This document shows positions 30,133 through 41,204 of a DNA stretch of 64,000 bases, in pieces. The notes beneath the pieces are model-generated. The model saw only the letters and a list, made by a program, of their open reading frames with translations, was not told the DNA's origin and made no database searches. The stretch comes from Pegoplata infirma (lineage: Eukaryota; Arthropoda; Insecta; Diptera; Anthomyiidae). Location: NCBI GenBank assembly GCA_963921195.1, contig OY992537.1, forward strand, positions 71,648,979-71,712,978, given 5' to 3'. Position numbers and translations under genes: made by a program. Each line of letters begins with the position of its first letter. The stretch's first letter is position 1.

Positions 30133-33084
30133 TCACAGCCCGGTGTGGGCCAAAGCTTCTTCTACGATTCGCCTCCAAGCAACACGATCTTTTGCCAATG
30201 TTTCATAGTTTTGGATTCTTAAAACATTGAGATCTTTCAGAACCCCTTCTATCCATCTTATTCTTGGCCTGCCACGTGTTCTTGTACCATGTTCATCAGC
30301 CATAAGCAGTTTTCTATTAAGGGCATCTGTTGGCATGCGGATAACATGTCCAAACCATCTCAAACGCTGCGCTTTTATGTGTCTTACTATAGTCTTATGG
30401 CCAGCTAGACCTTCAAGTTCGTCGTTCCATCTTATTCTGTAAGTGCCATCATCATTTTTTACAGGGCCAAAAATTTTTCTAAAGATTTTCCGTTCAAAGC
30501 ATTGTAACAGTCTGCAGTCATTTATTTTGAGACTCCATACCTCACAGCCGTATGTTAACACTGGTCTCACAATTGTTTTATATATTCTTAATTTTGTACT
30601 TCTTGTTAGGAGTTTAGATTTGAAGAGCTTGCTGTGGGCATAAAAACATTTATAGGCAGAGGTGATTCGTTCTTTTATGGCGTATGAAGAATCCTCAGTG
30701 CTGGAAAAGGTAACACCTAGGTATTTAAATTGTTTTACACGTTCAAAACAGTATTCTCCTATACAAAGATTGTTGACGTTTCTGCTGCTTTTAGATTTGA
30801 TAAAATATTTTGTCTTATCAACATTAACGTAAAGTCCAATGTTACTAGTAAGCTCGTTTAGTCGCAAAAAAGTTTCTGTAAGCCTTCTTGGATCGCGTGC
30901 AACAATGGCAATGTCATCAGCATATGCACAAATTTGTGTTGATTTTTGGAATATTGTTCCTCCTTGATCAACTTCTCTTATTGCGAAGTGTAACATTAAA
31001 TTAAATATAAGTGTTGAGAGAGCATCACCTTGTTTCACTCCTTTTTTTATTTCAAATTCATTCGAGAGTTTACCTTGAATTAAAATTTTCGCTTTTGTTT
31101 GTTCTAATGTTGCAGATATTAGTCTTATTAGCTTTGCCGGAATCCCTAATCTAAAAAATACATCATTTATCCGCTCTCTTTTCACGGAGTCAAACGCCTG
31201 CTTGAAATCAATAAAAAGACAATACACATCATGTCCACGTTCTTGACACTTCTCAAATATCTGACTCAATGCAAAACACTGGTCAGTCGTAGATTTGCCC
31301 TTTCGGAAACCACATTGATAATCACCTATTATCTCCTCAGCGACAACGTTCAGTCGTTCATATAGAACATTTGTAAATATTTTATACGCAACGTTTAATA
31401 AAGAAATTCCCCTGTAATTAGTGCAATTTCTTTTATCGCCTTTCTTATGCACTGGAAATATTAAGCTACCCAGCCATTCCGTTGGGATAGTCTCACTTTC
31501 CCATATATTTGTAATTAAATTGTACAATTTAAGATGCAGGTCTTCCCCTCCGAATTTAATCAGCTCCGCTGTAATGGAGTCATTTCCGCTGGCTTTACAA
31601 GATTTAAGTTTTTGTATTGCATCTTTTATTTCTATAAAATTGGGTGTTGTTGTATAATTTTCTACTGTATGCACTTGAGGCCAAGGATCGGCTTCTATGC
31701 TTTGGTCGTTATTTAGCAGATTACAAAAGTATTCCTGCCACCTTTTCAGTATATCGTCTTCCTGCAATAAAGTATCTCCTGTTTCAGATAGGCAGATATT
31801 TGTTCTAGGTTGGAAGGGGGTTGTGTGTGTTTTAATATCGCGGTAAAATTTAGCTGCGTTATCGTGGGCATTTCTTTCCATTATTGTTATTTTTTTCTTT
31901 AATGAATCTCTCTTCTTTCTTTTTATTAGACGTTTTGCTGCTTTCCTTTTTTGTTCATAATCATGACGCGCATCATCAGTTTTCGTATCAATATATGCAC
32001 GATATGCTTCGTTTTTTATCTCTACAAGATTTCTGCATTCATCATCATACCATTCTGATCTATTGTGTTTTTTCTTAAAACCGACTGTCTTAGTGGCGAC
32101 GTCTTTAATTGTTTCCATTATATTCGACCAGTCTGAGTTAGCTTGATTTTGCAACTTATCTGCCAATTCACGTTGATAGCTATTTCTTGTCTCTTCATTA
32201 TTTAAAAGTTTATCAGTATTCCATTTAACTCGTTTGTAATTACTGTTCGAATTAAGTTTTGATATCCGTTGCCGAATTTTAATTTTTAGCAGATAGTGAT
32301 CGGATTCACAATTCGCTCCTCTACAAGATTTTACATCTAGTACTGAAGAAGAATGTCTTTTGTCCACCAGAACATGATCGATCTGGTTTGCTTTATTCCT
32401 GCCTGGTATTTTCCATGTGCCTTTATGAATTTTTTTATGTCGAAAAGATGTGCTGCTTATCCATAGATTGTGTTCTGTGGCGAAGCTTATAAGATGAATT
32501 CCATTTACACTTGTTGCATCATGCAGAGAAAAAGACCCCGCACAGGTCTTTGTAAAGTCTTCTTTACCAATTCTTGCATTATAATCTCCGATTATGAGGG
32601 TAATGTCGTGTTTCGAGATTTTATTGCATAATGCAGAAAGGTCGTCATAGAAAGTATCTTTTTCCTCGTCATCATTATTTTCCGTTGGGGCATACACCGA
32701 TATAAAGCATATGTTTTGAAATTTTCCTTTTACTTTAAGGAGGCATATTCTATCATTTACTGGTTGAAAGAAAATCACACACTCGCGTACACGTTTTGAG
32801 ACATAAAAACCAGTGCCATTCGCACCTGACTTACTACCACCACTGTAGTAGATAGAGTAATCTTTTTTCCTCAGTTCACCGGAGTCCTTCCATCTTATTT
32901 CCTGAAGTGCTACCAGCTCCATACCATATCTAAGAACTTCATCAACAATTTCAGCCATTTTTCCTGGCTGAATCATAGTGCGTATATTCCATGAACCTAT
33001 AATCAAATCGTTGTCCTTTAAACATATCCGGGTTCGTCGTCTATTAGATCGTTCATTTATTAGAGGCTGCTCATTAAGTTTCAT
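30133..33084 (-). CDS. RTE-like ORF: AP endonuclease plus reverse transcriptase
   Basis: An intact 983-codon ORF. The N-terminal endonuclease (about 27-275) nicks the target DNA; visible motifs are SWNIRT (31-36), ALQEIRW (59-65), SVYAPTE (129-135), IIGDYNARIG (164-173), NQIDHVLV (233-240) and SDH (261-263). The reverse transcriptase follows: SLIFPVHKKGDKRNCTNYRG (540-559), GFRKGKST (592-599), FIDFKQAFDSV (624-634), KKGVKQGDALST (680-691) and YADD (721-724). The C-terminal part has the RLRWFGHVIRMP and RGRPRIRW signatures common in RTE-type proteins. The usual catalytic residues (N33, E62, D167, N169, D236, D262, H263; D626, D723, D724) are all there. An in-frame TAA lies eleven codons upstream of this ATG, supporting the start. 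There is no RNase H. No frameshift or stop is seen, so the protein could be functional. Confidence 0.95.
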   Translation of the reverse strand: MKLNEQPLINERSNRRRTRICLKDNDLIIGSWNIRTMIQPGKMAEIVDEVLRYGMELVALQEIRWKDSGELRKKDYSIYYSGGSKSGANGTGFYVSKRVRECVIFFQPVNDRICLLKVKGKFQNICFISVYAPTENNDDEEKDTFYDDLSALCNKISKHDITLIIGDYNARIGKEDFTKTCAGSFSLHDATSVNGIHLISFATEHNLWISSTSFRHKKIHKGTWKIPGRNKANQIDHVLVDKRHSSSVLDVKSCRGANCESDHYLLKIKIRQRISKLNSNSNYKRVKWNTDKLLNNEETRNSYQRELADKLQNQANSDWSNIMETIKDVATKTVGFKKKHNRSEWYDDECRNLVEIKNEAYRAYIDTKTDDARHDYEQKRKAAKRLIKRKKRDSLKKKITIMERNAHDNAAKFYRDIKTHTTPFQPRTNICLSETGDTLLQEDDILKRWQEYFCNLLNNDQSIEADPWPQVHTVENYTTTPNFIEIKDAIQKLKSCKASGNDSITAELIKFGGEDLHLKLYNLITNIWESETIPTEWLGSLIFPVHKKGDKRNCTNYRGISLLNVAYKIFTNVLYERLNVVAEEIIGDYQCGFRKGKSTTDQCFALSQIFEKCQERGHDVYCLFIDFKQAFDSVKRERINDVFFRLGIPAKLIRLISATLEQTKAKILIQGKLSNEFEIKKGVKQGDALSTLIFNLMLHFAIREVDQGGTIFQKSTQICAYADDIAIVARDPRRLTETFLRLNELTSNIGLYVNVDKTKYFIKSKSSRNVNNLCIGEYCFERVKQFKYLGVTFSSTEDSSYAIKERITSAYKCFYAHSKLFKSKLLTRSTKLRIYKTIVRPVLTYGCEVWSLKINDCRLLQCFERKIFRKIFGPVKNDDGTYRIRWNDELEGLAGHKTIVRHIKAQRLRWFGHVIRMPTDALNRKLLMADEHGTRTRGRPRIRWIEGVLKDLNVLRIQNYETLAKDRVAWRRIVEEALAHTGL

Positions 33085-33585
33085 AACTGAGTTTTGAATG
33101 ACAAAAGGGCGTTAACCTTTTGGCCATTTTGACTGGTAATGGGGCTGCCATTTTAAACGCTTCCAGTCCAACGATAAACTGCCATCAGAGACGACAGTGC
33201 AAGATGAGTTTCAATGACTGATTGTGTGCTGGTTGTCACCTACTTACCTGAGACGCACCGGTGTTAGCGTGCCATTCAGGTTACTCATTTGCGATTAGCA
33301 CTTGGTTATTTGATGGCGCCAATTTCCCGCCATGTCATCTCGAGGATCATTGACACTCAGAATTTATTTGGATACCAGTGCAACCCGGCATCCCTCTGAG
33401 ACTCTACTCTCGAAACCGCTGACTGTCCGCGGCCGCAAATTGCAGCTAACACTATCCGCAACCTGTGACGCGTCCGGTAGCACTCAGCAATGCTTCCCAC
33501 AGGCAGATAATAGATCATACAGGATCATAAAAACGACGTTGTATAATCTATTATTCGCAATTGGGCGATAGCCCATACAAAACTA
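33085..33585 (-). promoter_or_regulatory. probable 5' leader of the RTE-like element
   Basis: About 500 bp upstream of the ORF have a much higher GC content than the surroundings (for example CCGCGGCCGCAAATTGCAGC and ATGACATGGCGGGAAATTGG on one strand or the other). Internal promoters of LINEs lie in such leaders. The composition returns to AT-rich at about 33585. A short plus-strand ORF (33332-33571) looks accidental. That this is a promoter is an inference from position. Confidence 0.5.
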
Positions 33586-33599
33586 TGGATTGTGGTGCA

Positions 33600-34480
33600 T
33601 TCCGTTTTAATGTGATAAATAGTTAATCAAGGCAACTCGCCACAAATTTGGGCATTTTTCCCATATTTGACCACGCCTCCTAAGCCCAGTTTTTGAAAAA
33701 TTGAAAAACCATAAACGCAATTTTCTAAGTTCCATATAGGGCTATCCATACAACCTATTCAGAAGTTTACGGTACACGTGTTTTTTTTTCGCTGGACATT
33801 TGGTGTGGAATGCCTCATATATATTATTGATCCGTAAAGGTTTCTAACAAGGAAGGCCCTTCACAGGGCACTCACCTATTGTCCTGAAACTTTAATATGG
33901 GATCGTGGGGGAAAAAGTATAGCTGCCCAATCCCAAATTTAAAAAAGGGTTGCCACCTTATGAAAAAATAAGGGCTTTCGGGAAAATTCGTATAAAAGCC
34001 GACATATCAGGAATTTCGCCATACTAAAACTACGGGTCTGCTTAATTTTGGTAGAGATTATTATATATGATTTTGGCGGTCGTACCTATATACATCTCCA
34101 AATAAACTATCCCCATGTTTATTAATTTTTGAAAATAACGAACTTAAGCAAGCCAAATTTGGGCGCGACCGATAAGCCATTGGATAGGCCTTCAAAATTT
34201 TTTTTTTTTTTTTATTCCTTAAATAATTATTTAACATGAACATTATATGAAACAGCTTAAAGGCCTTCAAAATACCTTTCGAAAAAATGGGAAAAATCCT
34301 CAAAAAACTAAAAAATTCCCCTTTGACCCGCTAAATGTAAGATTGGACAGCTATAAAAAAAACAGGTAACTCTTATTTTGCTCCCCTCTTTCCCATATGC
34401 AAGTTTTAGGAATATCGGTGGGTGCCCTGTTAAAGACCTTCCTTGTAAGACATTCTAGTGGTTTCCATCTATAATTTTTG
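33600..34480. repeat. inverted-repeat segment (about 110-bp arms)
   Basis: 33848-33960 (CAAGGAAGGCCCTTCACAGG, CACTCACCTATTGTCCTGAA) is mirrored at 34330-34455 (CCCTGTTAAAGACCTTCCTT; GGAATATCGGTGGGTGCC), 370 bp apart. It is a decayed foldback element or the remnant of a palindromic MITE. Between the arms there is only a poly-T tract and AT-rich DNA. No target duplication seen. Confidence 0.5.
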
Positions 34481-34484
34481 TATG

Positions 34485-35475
34485 TGTTGGTCGATAAAAA
34501 AAGTTTTTGATGATAAAAAGTTTTTAATGAAAAAAGATTATTAACAAAAAAATATTTGATGAAAAAAAAAAATTATTAAACAAAAAATATTGATGAAAAA
34601 AATTTTTGATGAAAAATAATATTGATGAAAAAAAAAATTGATAAAAAAAGAAATTTGATAAAAAAAATATTGATGAAAAAAAATATTGATGAAAAACAAA
34701 TATTGATGAAAAAAAAAAAAAATATTGATGAAAAAAAAAAATATTGATGAAAAAAAATATTGAATTAAAAAAATATTGATTAAAAAAAATATTGATTAAA
34801 AAAAATATTGATTAAGAAAAATATTGAATGTTATATGTATGAAAAAGTTTATGAAAAAAAATATTGATGAAAATAATTATTGATGAAAAAAATATTGATG
34901 ACAAAAAAATATTGATGAAAAAAATTTTGATAAAAAAAAATTGATAAAAAAAAATTTGATAAAAAAAAATTGATAACGAAATATTGATGAAAAAAATACT
35001 GATGACAAAAATCATTGATGAAAAAATATTGATGAAAAAAAATATTGATGAAAAAATATATTGATGAAAAAAAAATATTAATGAAAACAAATATTGATGA
35101 GAAAAAAAATATTGATGAAAAATAAAAACAATTATTAATAAAAAAATTATGATAAAAAAAAAAATTGATGAAAAAAAAATATTGGTAAAAAAAAATTGAG
35201 GAAAAAAATACTGATGAAAAAAATATTAATGAAAAAATTATGGATAAAAAAAAATATTGATTAAAAAAAATATTGATTAAAAAAAATATTTATTAAAAAA
35301 TATATTGATTAAAAAAAATATTGATAAAAAAAAATATTGATTAAGAAAAATATTGAATGTTATTTTTATTCTCCACGAGGTAAATTATTATCTAAGTTAC
35401 AAACCCAAGTAACTAAAATTTTTAGTTTTAAAAAAATGAAAGTAGTAATTCTTATTTTTTTTAACATTATCACGA
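34485..35475 (+). repeat. hairpin-ended repeat with GATGAAAAAAATATT array (copy 2)
   Basis: About 860 bp of irregular units (AAAAATATTGATGAAAAA and variants) are followed by a hairpin-bearing 3' block: TTCTCCACGAGGTAAATTAT, AAGTTACAAACCCAAGTAAC, AAAATTTTTAGTTTTAAAAA, GAAAGTAGTAATTCTT. The same block follows the array at 58790-58925 and, inverted, precedes it at 7905-8040. No coding capacity; the Phe/Ile-rich ORFs on the other strand are by-products of the array. Confidence 0.7.
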
Positions 35476-35529
35476 AACGAGCCATACTTGTATATTGTTG
35501 TAGTTTTTATAGTTGTTGCTTTGTAATAT

Positions 35530-36033
35530 CCCAGGCAGAAAAATACAAACGGGCCAACGTTGGAATGAAGTTGGCGGCGACGGTACCAACGTTGGCGAAT
35601 CATACCCGTTTCTAAGTCTACGACGTCATTCCGAGGTTGAAATGATAACAGTGGCCAACGATCGCTCGACTTTTGTTTTGACGTTGGGTTAACATTGATT
35701 TTACAAATTTACGACATTGGATTCAACTTTTGCTTAGGGATGTATTGAAAATCTCGATGTAGTGCTATTTAGTTACCAATTTTTACAAATTGGTTGAAAA
35801 AGCAACTACTTAAGTGTTCACTTAGATTAAAGAGTCGAGGTCTATGTAAATCAAAAACTTTTTAAAAAAAATAAAAATGTTAAACTTTTAAATTGTAACC
35901 TATAGTGTAGTGTTTTATGCAAACACAAAAATTTTTAGTATAACTGTTTTACATTATGCAATGTTGTATTTTTGGCTTGCCCGATATTGCACCAACACAA
36001 CATTTTTGGTACGGTTGGCAATTTCTGTCTGGG
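35530..36033. mobile_element. about 504-bp TIR element (CCCAGGCAGAAA ends)
   Basis: Left end CCCAGGCAGAAAAATAC and right end GGCAATTTCTGTCTGGG form a TIR of about 12 bp with one mismatch; AT flanks both ends. The interior contains CCAACGTTGG palindromes (35554-35600) and a GC-richer left part. No transposase. Superfamily uncertain. Confidence 0.55.
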
Positions 36034-36049
36034 ATGCTTACTGGAAAAC

Positions 36050-36410
36050 TTATTCAAAGAAATTTTCCATGTAGAAAAACTGTCAGATTCTGAGAAATTT
36101 TTCCTATAGAAAAGTTCTCATATTCAAAAACATTTTTCCTGTAGCAAAAAAGCTTAGTTTCTGATACATTTTTAAAATAGAAAAATTCACAAATTCTAAT
36201 AAAGATTTCTCAGAAATTTTACTCATACAAAATTCTCAGATTCTCCAACATTTTATTTAACAGGAATATCAGAAAATTGTTCTTAAATATTTTTGCTTTT
36301 CAAATGTTGTTCAGATTCTGAAAATAATTTTTATTAGAACATTTTTTATTGAAATCTTTCAGATTATGAGAGATTCTGATAAATTTTTTATAGAAAAAGC
36401 TTAGGAAATG
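36050..36410. repeat. degenerate 35-bp satellite relative
   Basis: Diverged units with TGTCAGATTCTGAGAAATTTTT alternating with CCTATAGAAAAG/CCATGTAGAAAAA words, for about 350 bp. The same unit logic as 60820-62280 but strongly mutated. Confidence 0.7.
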
Positions 36411-37567
36411 ACCCATTGGACCGATGTTTTATATACGAAAAATTCTTTTGTCATAAAATCTGTTGAAGGGTTTTCGTGGTATCGCTAATTGAAATCTGCC
36501 AAAAAATTATGGCATTTCCTAAAGTCCCGGAAAACGACTATTTCGTCACTCGGACAGTCCCCAATGATTCCAGTAATGGTATCGGATACGGAATCCAAAC
36601 TATTGTAGGAGGTCTGTAATCTGATCTTCAAAGGTGGATCTTCAAAAAATTGTTCCTGAGTTAAAAAAAAACTTCAACAAACAATAATTTTCAAGATAAT
36701 AATTTTTCTGTTTTGAATTATTTATGTTTATCATGTTTGCAAGATGTAATCGACAAGTGTTTTGAAATTTGTCAAATTCCATTGTCAAGATTATTTTAGA
36801 AATATAAAAACACAATACTACAAGTAGCAAAGGGAATTTAAATGACAAATCGCTTATGTTCAAACTAAAAAAATAAATATTAGACTCAACTCCCATTGAG
36901 AATTAGAAGACTAAAATTATCGTAGTACTTTAGAATTGTTAAGATCTCTTATAAATTCCACTTGAGCTTTATCTTTGTTCTTTAACTGTATTAATGGCAT
37001 TAAAAACTGTATTTCTATTACTGTATTACAATAGAAACTTTGTAAATGTGGTATACCTGTGTCATTCCTCCCAGTTAATATAAATAAATGATAGAGGAAT
37101 ATTACTTAAATCAATATAGAAAAATCTTTTGTAGTATTATATTTTCTATCATACCCTAGCTCTTTACACTCATCATAGTACTTGTGCTTGCAAATAGTAA
37201 GTAGCAAAACAGGGTTAATTACCTAACCAGGAAATTTAATATACGACTTTCTTCTTTAACCAACTTTTCTTTTAACTCCGCCAGTTAAACAGGCTGGAAT
37301 AGGCAAAATATTTTTCTACATTATAAAAATAATTAAAGATAATACAAGTCGTTTAATATGATGTCGATGCACGTACACCATGTATGGGAATTTTTAATTG
37401 ACATTAGTTGCAACTAAAGACAATGCAAAAAAAAAAAATCAAAAGAAATTATTGCCAATGAAATTTTTTGGCATTTGCATTATGCCAAAAAATTTCATAT
37501 GGCATTTGCATTATGCCAAAAAATAACCGCCGTCTGAACTCGAAAGAATATCCGTTACTATGTTATA
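36411..37567. other. AT-rich low-repeat stretch
   Basis: No gene seen. At 37470-37525 the 24-bp phrase starting GGCATTTGCATTATGCC occurs twice, each able to form a hairpin; a related ATTGGCATTAG/ATGCCAATG pair occurs at 42340-42390. Confidence 0.4.
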
Positions 37568-37905
37568 TTTTTTCGAGCGCGTGCAGTTTAAAGTCATCTT
37601 GAAGATCTCAACATACACAAGTCCCTGGGGCCCGACGATATCACGGCTGTATTCCTGAAACAGTGTGCTTTTTTTTGTCTCGTCCTTTAGCAAAAATATT
37701 TAGCTACTTGTGCCGGGCTGGAGTCTTTCCCTTTTGCTGAAAGGTGGCCAACGTCCATCCAATCCCAAACAAGGGTGATTCTACAAACCCTGAAAATTTC
37801 CGCCCAATTGCAATTTGGTCTACGCTCTCGAAAGTCTTGAAGAGCATGATATAATTATCTGGGATTCTATTCACTTTTGTGTGATCGACAGTATGGCTTA
37901 AAAAA
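37568..37905 (+). pseudogene. Jockey/CR1-like LINE RT fragment
   Basis: Homologous to 20350-20690, same strand: TTTTTTTTCGAGC-type start, then words encoding NIHKSLGPDD, SFAERWP-like, NPKQG and FRPIAIWSTLSKVL in several frames, then TTTTGTGTGATCGACAGTATGG (DRQYG). It is full of frameshifts and ends abruptly near 37905. Dead fragment of the same family as the copy at 18770-21215. Confidence 0.75.
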
Positions 37906-37989
37906 TGTAGCAAATTTTTGTTTCTTTAGCTTCTCATAGTATCGCTGGGCCTCTTCACATGAGTGGACCGCAATAGGTCCTAACTGATA

Positions 37990-38189
37990 AGAATTTCATG
38001 CACTAAAAATCGAAAATCTGCACGTAAAATATGCGCTAAAAGATTCAAAATATGCACTAAAAAATGGAATGTGTGCTATAAAAATCTTGTTTTCATAGGA
38101 AAAACTTCTTAAAAAACAAAGAAATAATGCCGGGTATAAATAGTAACTTTTAAAACTTTATTTAAGCAAGATTTTTAAAAGAAATTAAG
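37990..38189. repeat. AAAATATGCACTAAAA-rich repeat, left half
   Basis: TGCACTAAAAATCG, AAAATATGCGCTAAAAG and AAAATATGCACTAAAAAATG occur in a row. The matching right half is 40709-40930; the LINE at 38200-40698 inserted into it. Confidence 0.55.
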
Positions 38190-38199
38190 ACAATCTTTA
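38190..38199. repeat. 10-bp target-site duplication of LINE E, left
   Basis: ACAATCTTTA, repeated at 40699-40708. Confidence 0.85.
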
Positions 38200-40698
38200 G
38201 GTTAGGTTAGGGGTGGTGGAGCCGACGAGGATAAAATGCGTTAGTCCATGTTGCGAACAGTTTTAGTTGCGTAAGGTCCGTACCCGCGATATCATCCAGA
38301 CTCTCGATTTCTGCATTACCTAGTATTCGCTCGCGGTGTCTGGCCAATGCGGGGCATTTGCACAGAATATGTTCAACTGCTTCATCTGTATTAGGTTCAT
38401 CACATCTTCTACAATTGGCATCCGAGATAAGTCCCATAGTTTTCGCTTGAAAAGCAATTAGGCAGTGTCCTGCGACCACTTCCGTGAGTAAACGACAATC
38501 CTCTCTGTAAAGAGAGAGTAGGTAGCGAGTTTTCCCGAGGTCGTAATGCGGCCAGATTGTTCTGGTGATACTGCTCGTGGTTAGCTCTCTCCATTTCCTG
38601 TTTGCAATAGAAATTTAACGACAGTCACTTCTCGTTCTATAGTACTGAATCGGGGGCTCCAAGCTTAGCGAGCTCATCAGCTTTCTCGTTCCCGTCTACT
38701 TCCCAATGTCCAGGTACCCATACAAGAGATACGGTATTATTCCCGGATAGTTTCTGAAGATTCGAGTAACATTTTAAAACGACTTTTGATTTAATATAAA
38801 AGCTCCTTAGAGCCCTTAGTGCAGCTTGACTGTCGACGCTTAGCGAGCTCATCATCATTACCCGTTTCCCCAAGGAACTGTGAGGTTGCCTTATCTATAG
38901 CAACTATTTCAGCCTGGAAAATACTACGGTGTAAATGTAATTTGAAAGAACTCTCTATATCACAAACGTCTGAAGTAAAACCGGCACCAACTCCCGGCGA
39001 TTGTTGAGCCGTCTGTGAAAATATTTATAGCGTCATTTGGAGGGCAACGCCAGTCCGACCAAAATTTTCGAGTCGGAAATTCAACTTTAAATTTCCGCTC
39101 GAAAAGTAATTTGGGCACTTTGTAGTCAGTGACAACGTTTTCCAAATTGTCCTTGCTACTGTGTCCAAAGTTTCGGCGTCTGAGCCAATTTGACTCCTTG
39201 AGTCTAAGGCATGCCTTATAAGCCTCACCTTTAGCAAAGATGTCAATTGGCAGCAGATGCAGGAATGTGTCGATGGATGCAGCTGATGTCGTTCTTAGGG
39301 CTCCAGTGACACTAAGGCCTAAAAGCCGTTGGGCCTTTTGGAATTTCCTAAGAGTCACATCCCTTTCAAGTGCTTTGTGCCAGACCATAACCCCGTAGAG
39401 TAAGATAGGTCTTACTATAGAAGTGTATATCTAGTACGTGATCCTTGGCTCAAGTCCCCATGTTTTGCCGAACATTTTCTTGCATGCATAGTATGCATTA
39501 TTTGCCTTCTTTAATCGTTCCTCTGTATTATGGTTCCATGATAACTTATTGTCTAGGATGATTCCTACAAATTTCGCATGATTTGAAAGTGGGATTTCAA
39601 CGCCATTGACCCTGACTTTTTTAAAATTTTCGATCTTATACTTTCGTGTAAACAGTACCATTTCAGTTTTCCGCGGATTAACGTAAAGACCATTTTCTTT
39701 TGCCCAACTCCATAACTGTTTCAGCGATCGCTCCAACAGCTCGGATAACGTGGCCAAAAATTTACCAGTTGACATGATTGTCACGTCGCCTGCATATGCA
39801 ACAACTGAAACTCCTTGCGTATCCAGTTTTTTAAGAATAGGATCCACAACCAAGAGCCAGAGTAATGGTGATAAGAATCCTCCCTGTGGCGTTCCCCTTG
39901 ACGTATTTCTTGTGACTTTTTCAAGTCCCCATTCGGCTGTGACTTCCCTACAAGACAGTAGGCAGCCAATCGATTTTCCGATGGTTGGATTTATACCAGC
40001 CTTGTCCATAGCGTTAATGATTGCATCCATACTTACATTGTTTAACGCACCTTCTATGTCTAAAAAAGCGGCCAAAGTAAATTCTATTAATTCCAGAGAT
40101 CTCTCTATTGTATATACGAGTGAATGAAGTGCCGTTTCTATCGATTTACCCTGCTGATAAGCATGTTGCGTTGCCGACAAAAAGTATCAACCTAGGTTCT
40201 CTCTTATGTACTGGTCCAGAATTCTCTCCAAGGTTTTCAGAAGGAAGGACGATAGACTAATAGGTCGATAATCCTTTGCAGTTGCGTGATTAATAATACC
40301 GCTTTTCGGTATGAACACTACTTTGGACTTCCTCCAAAATTGCGGTATGTATATAACATTGCTGCAGACACGCTACGAACACTTCCTTCAAATAAGGAAT
40401 TATTTCGACAACAGAATGTTGCAGCATTGCTTGAAGAATGCTATCTGGACCTGGCGATTTATAAGGCTCGAACGATTCGACTGCCCATCTAATCTGCTCA
40501 TCAGATATTAGATTGTGTGGAATTATCAATTGCTCGTGAAATTGTATCTCCGATAAAGGTTGTTCCCTGTTGTTTCCATTGCATTCTCGGTCCATGTGTC
40601 ATCAATTCCCTTCAGTAAAATTGGTGGTATGGGCCTTTTAGATAAGACTTTCCTGAGTCTGGCTACCTCGGCAGTGTGTTCAACGTCACTGCAGAGCA
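38200..40698 (-). pseudogene. LOA/R1-like LINE, 5'-truncated, dead (copy E)
   Basis: A minus-strand LINE of about 2.5 kb, related to copy A but a distinct family. Order from 40698 downward: linker (VARLRKVLSKRP), SFEPYKSPGPD (about 40450-40490), QHAYQQGKS and FLDIEGALNNV (40170-40030), GTPQGGFLSPLLW (39905-39870). Then follow AYAGD (39785-39800) where YADD is expected, the thumb, RNase H parts in at least three frames (FTDGS near 39010; VDSQAA near 38830; WVPGH...KADELAKLG near 38720-38660) and a Cys/His knuckle (CRRCDEP...HILCKCPAL, 38420-38340). The 3' end is CCACCCCTAACCTAACC. A 10-bp duplication ACAATCTTTA borders it on both sides, proving a LINE-type insertion. The catalytic Asp to Gly change and frameshifts make it inactive. 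Confidence 0.9.
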
Positions 40699-40708
40699 AC
40701 AATCTTTA
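40699..40708. repeat. 10-bp target-site duplication of LINE E, right
   Basis: ACAATCTTTA, partner of 38190-38199. Confidence 0.85.
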
Positions 40709-40930
40709 AAAACAAATAAAATGCAAATGCATTTTTAAAATTTAAAATAGTTTTTTCTTAATTTCAATTTGTGTTTTTGCTAATTAATGCCAAAATATGC
40801 AAAAATATGCACTTAAAATTAGGAAAAATACACAAAATATGCACTTAAAACCGAAATATGCAAAAATTTGCATTTTCACCAAAATATGCAAAATATGCAA
40901 AATCAAATCGATGCCATTTTAACGCAAACT
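40709..40930. repeat. AAAATATGCA-rich repeat, right half
   Basis: Contains CCAAAATATGCAAAAATATG, AAATATGCACTTAAAAC and AAATATGCAAAATATGCAAAA. With 37990-38189 it formed one locus before LINE E inserted. No TIR could be defined. Confidence 0.55.
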
Positions 40931-41204
40931 CCTGGATTCGAAAAGATAATTCGTCGATATCGTTTTTAGACTATCGTCAAAGAATGCATTTGCATGGAAA
41001 TCACATTCCTACTAATGACCTATTGAGATTGCGAGAATGCCAATCTAAGGAAGTTGACATTCTCGAAAATTTTCAAATACACATATCTTGCTAGTTATTG
41101 GCGACACAATAAAAAGTCTCTAAGCATTTGTTCAGTTTTTCAAACTCTAAAGACCATATTGGGCTCTAAATTGTAATATCTATTAAAAAAAATTAAATCC
41201 ATAG
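40931..41204. other. stretch without recognised gene
   Basis: AT-rich DNA; the short plus-strand ORF at 40858-41094 runs out of the repeat and has no recognisable domain. Confidence 0.3.

Larger units (their letters stand above)
30111..33585 (-). mobile_element. RTE-like LINE, apparently full-length
   Basis: A minus-strand non-LTR element of about 3.5 kb: a GC-richer 5' leader of about 500 bp (33085-33585), one ORF of 983 codons and an extremely short 3' part. Immediately after the stop TGA come TGCTAATAA and a TGATGATGATGATC tract. A nearly absent 3'UTR ending in a short tandem repeat is typical of the RTE clade. The left flank (A/T-rich) begins at about 30110. I could not find a clear target-site duplication, and the exact 5' end is judged only from the composition change near 33585. 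Confidence 0.85.

Noticed and set aside
30227..32078. plus-strand ORFs over the RTE-like LINE
   Set aside because: Antisense shadows of the 983-codon ORF.
33332..33571. 79-codon plus-strand ORF
   Set aside because: It lies antisense in the leader of the RTE-like LINE and has no recognisable domain.
34812..35090. Phe/Ile-rich ORF on the minus strand (also 58355-58588 and 56171-56470)
   Set aside because: By-product of the GATGAAAAAAA arrays read on the opposite strand.
38195..38210. telomere-like TTAGG repeat
   Set aside because: AGGTTAGGTTAGG here, like that at 4533-4545, is the 3' end of a LINE in inverse (CCTAACCTAA), not a telomeric array.
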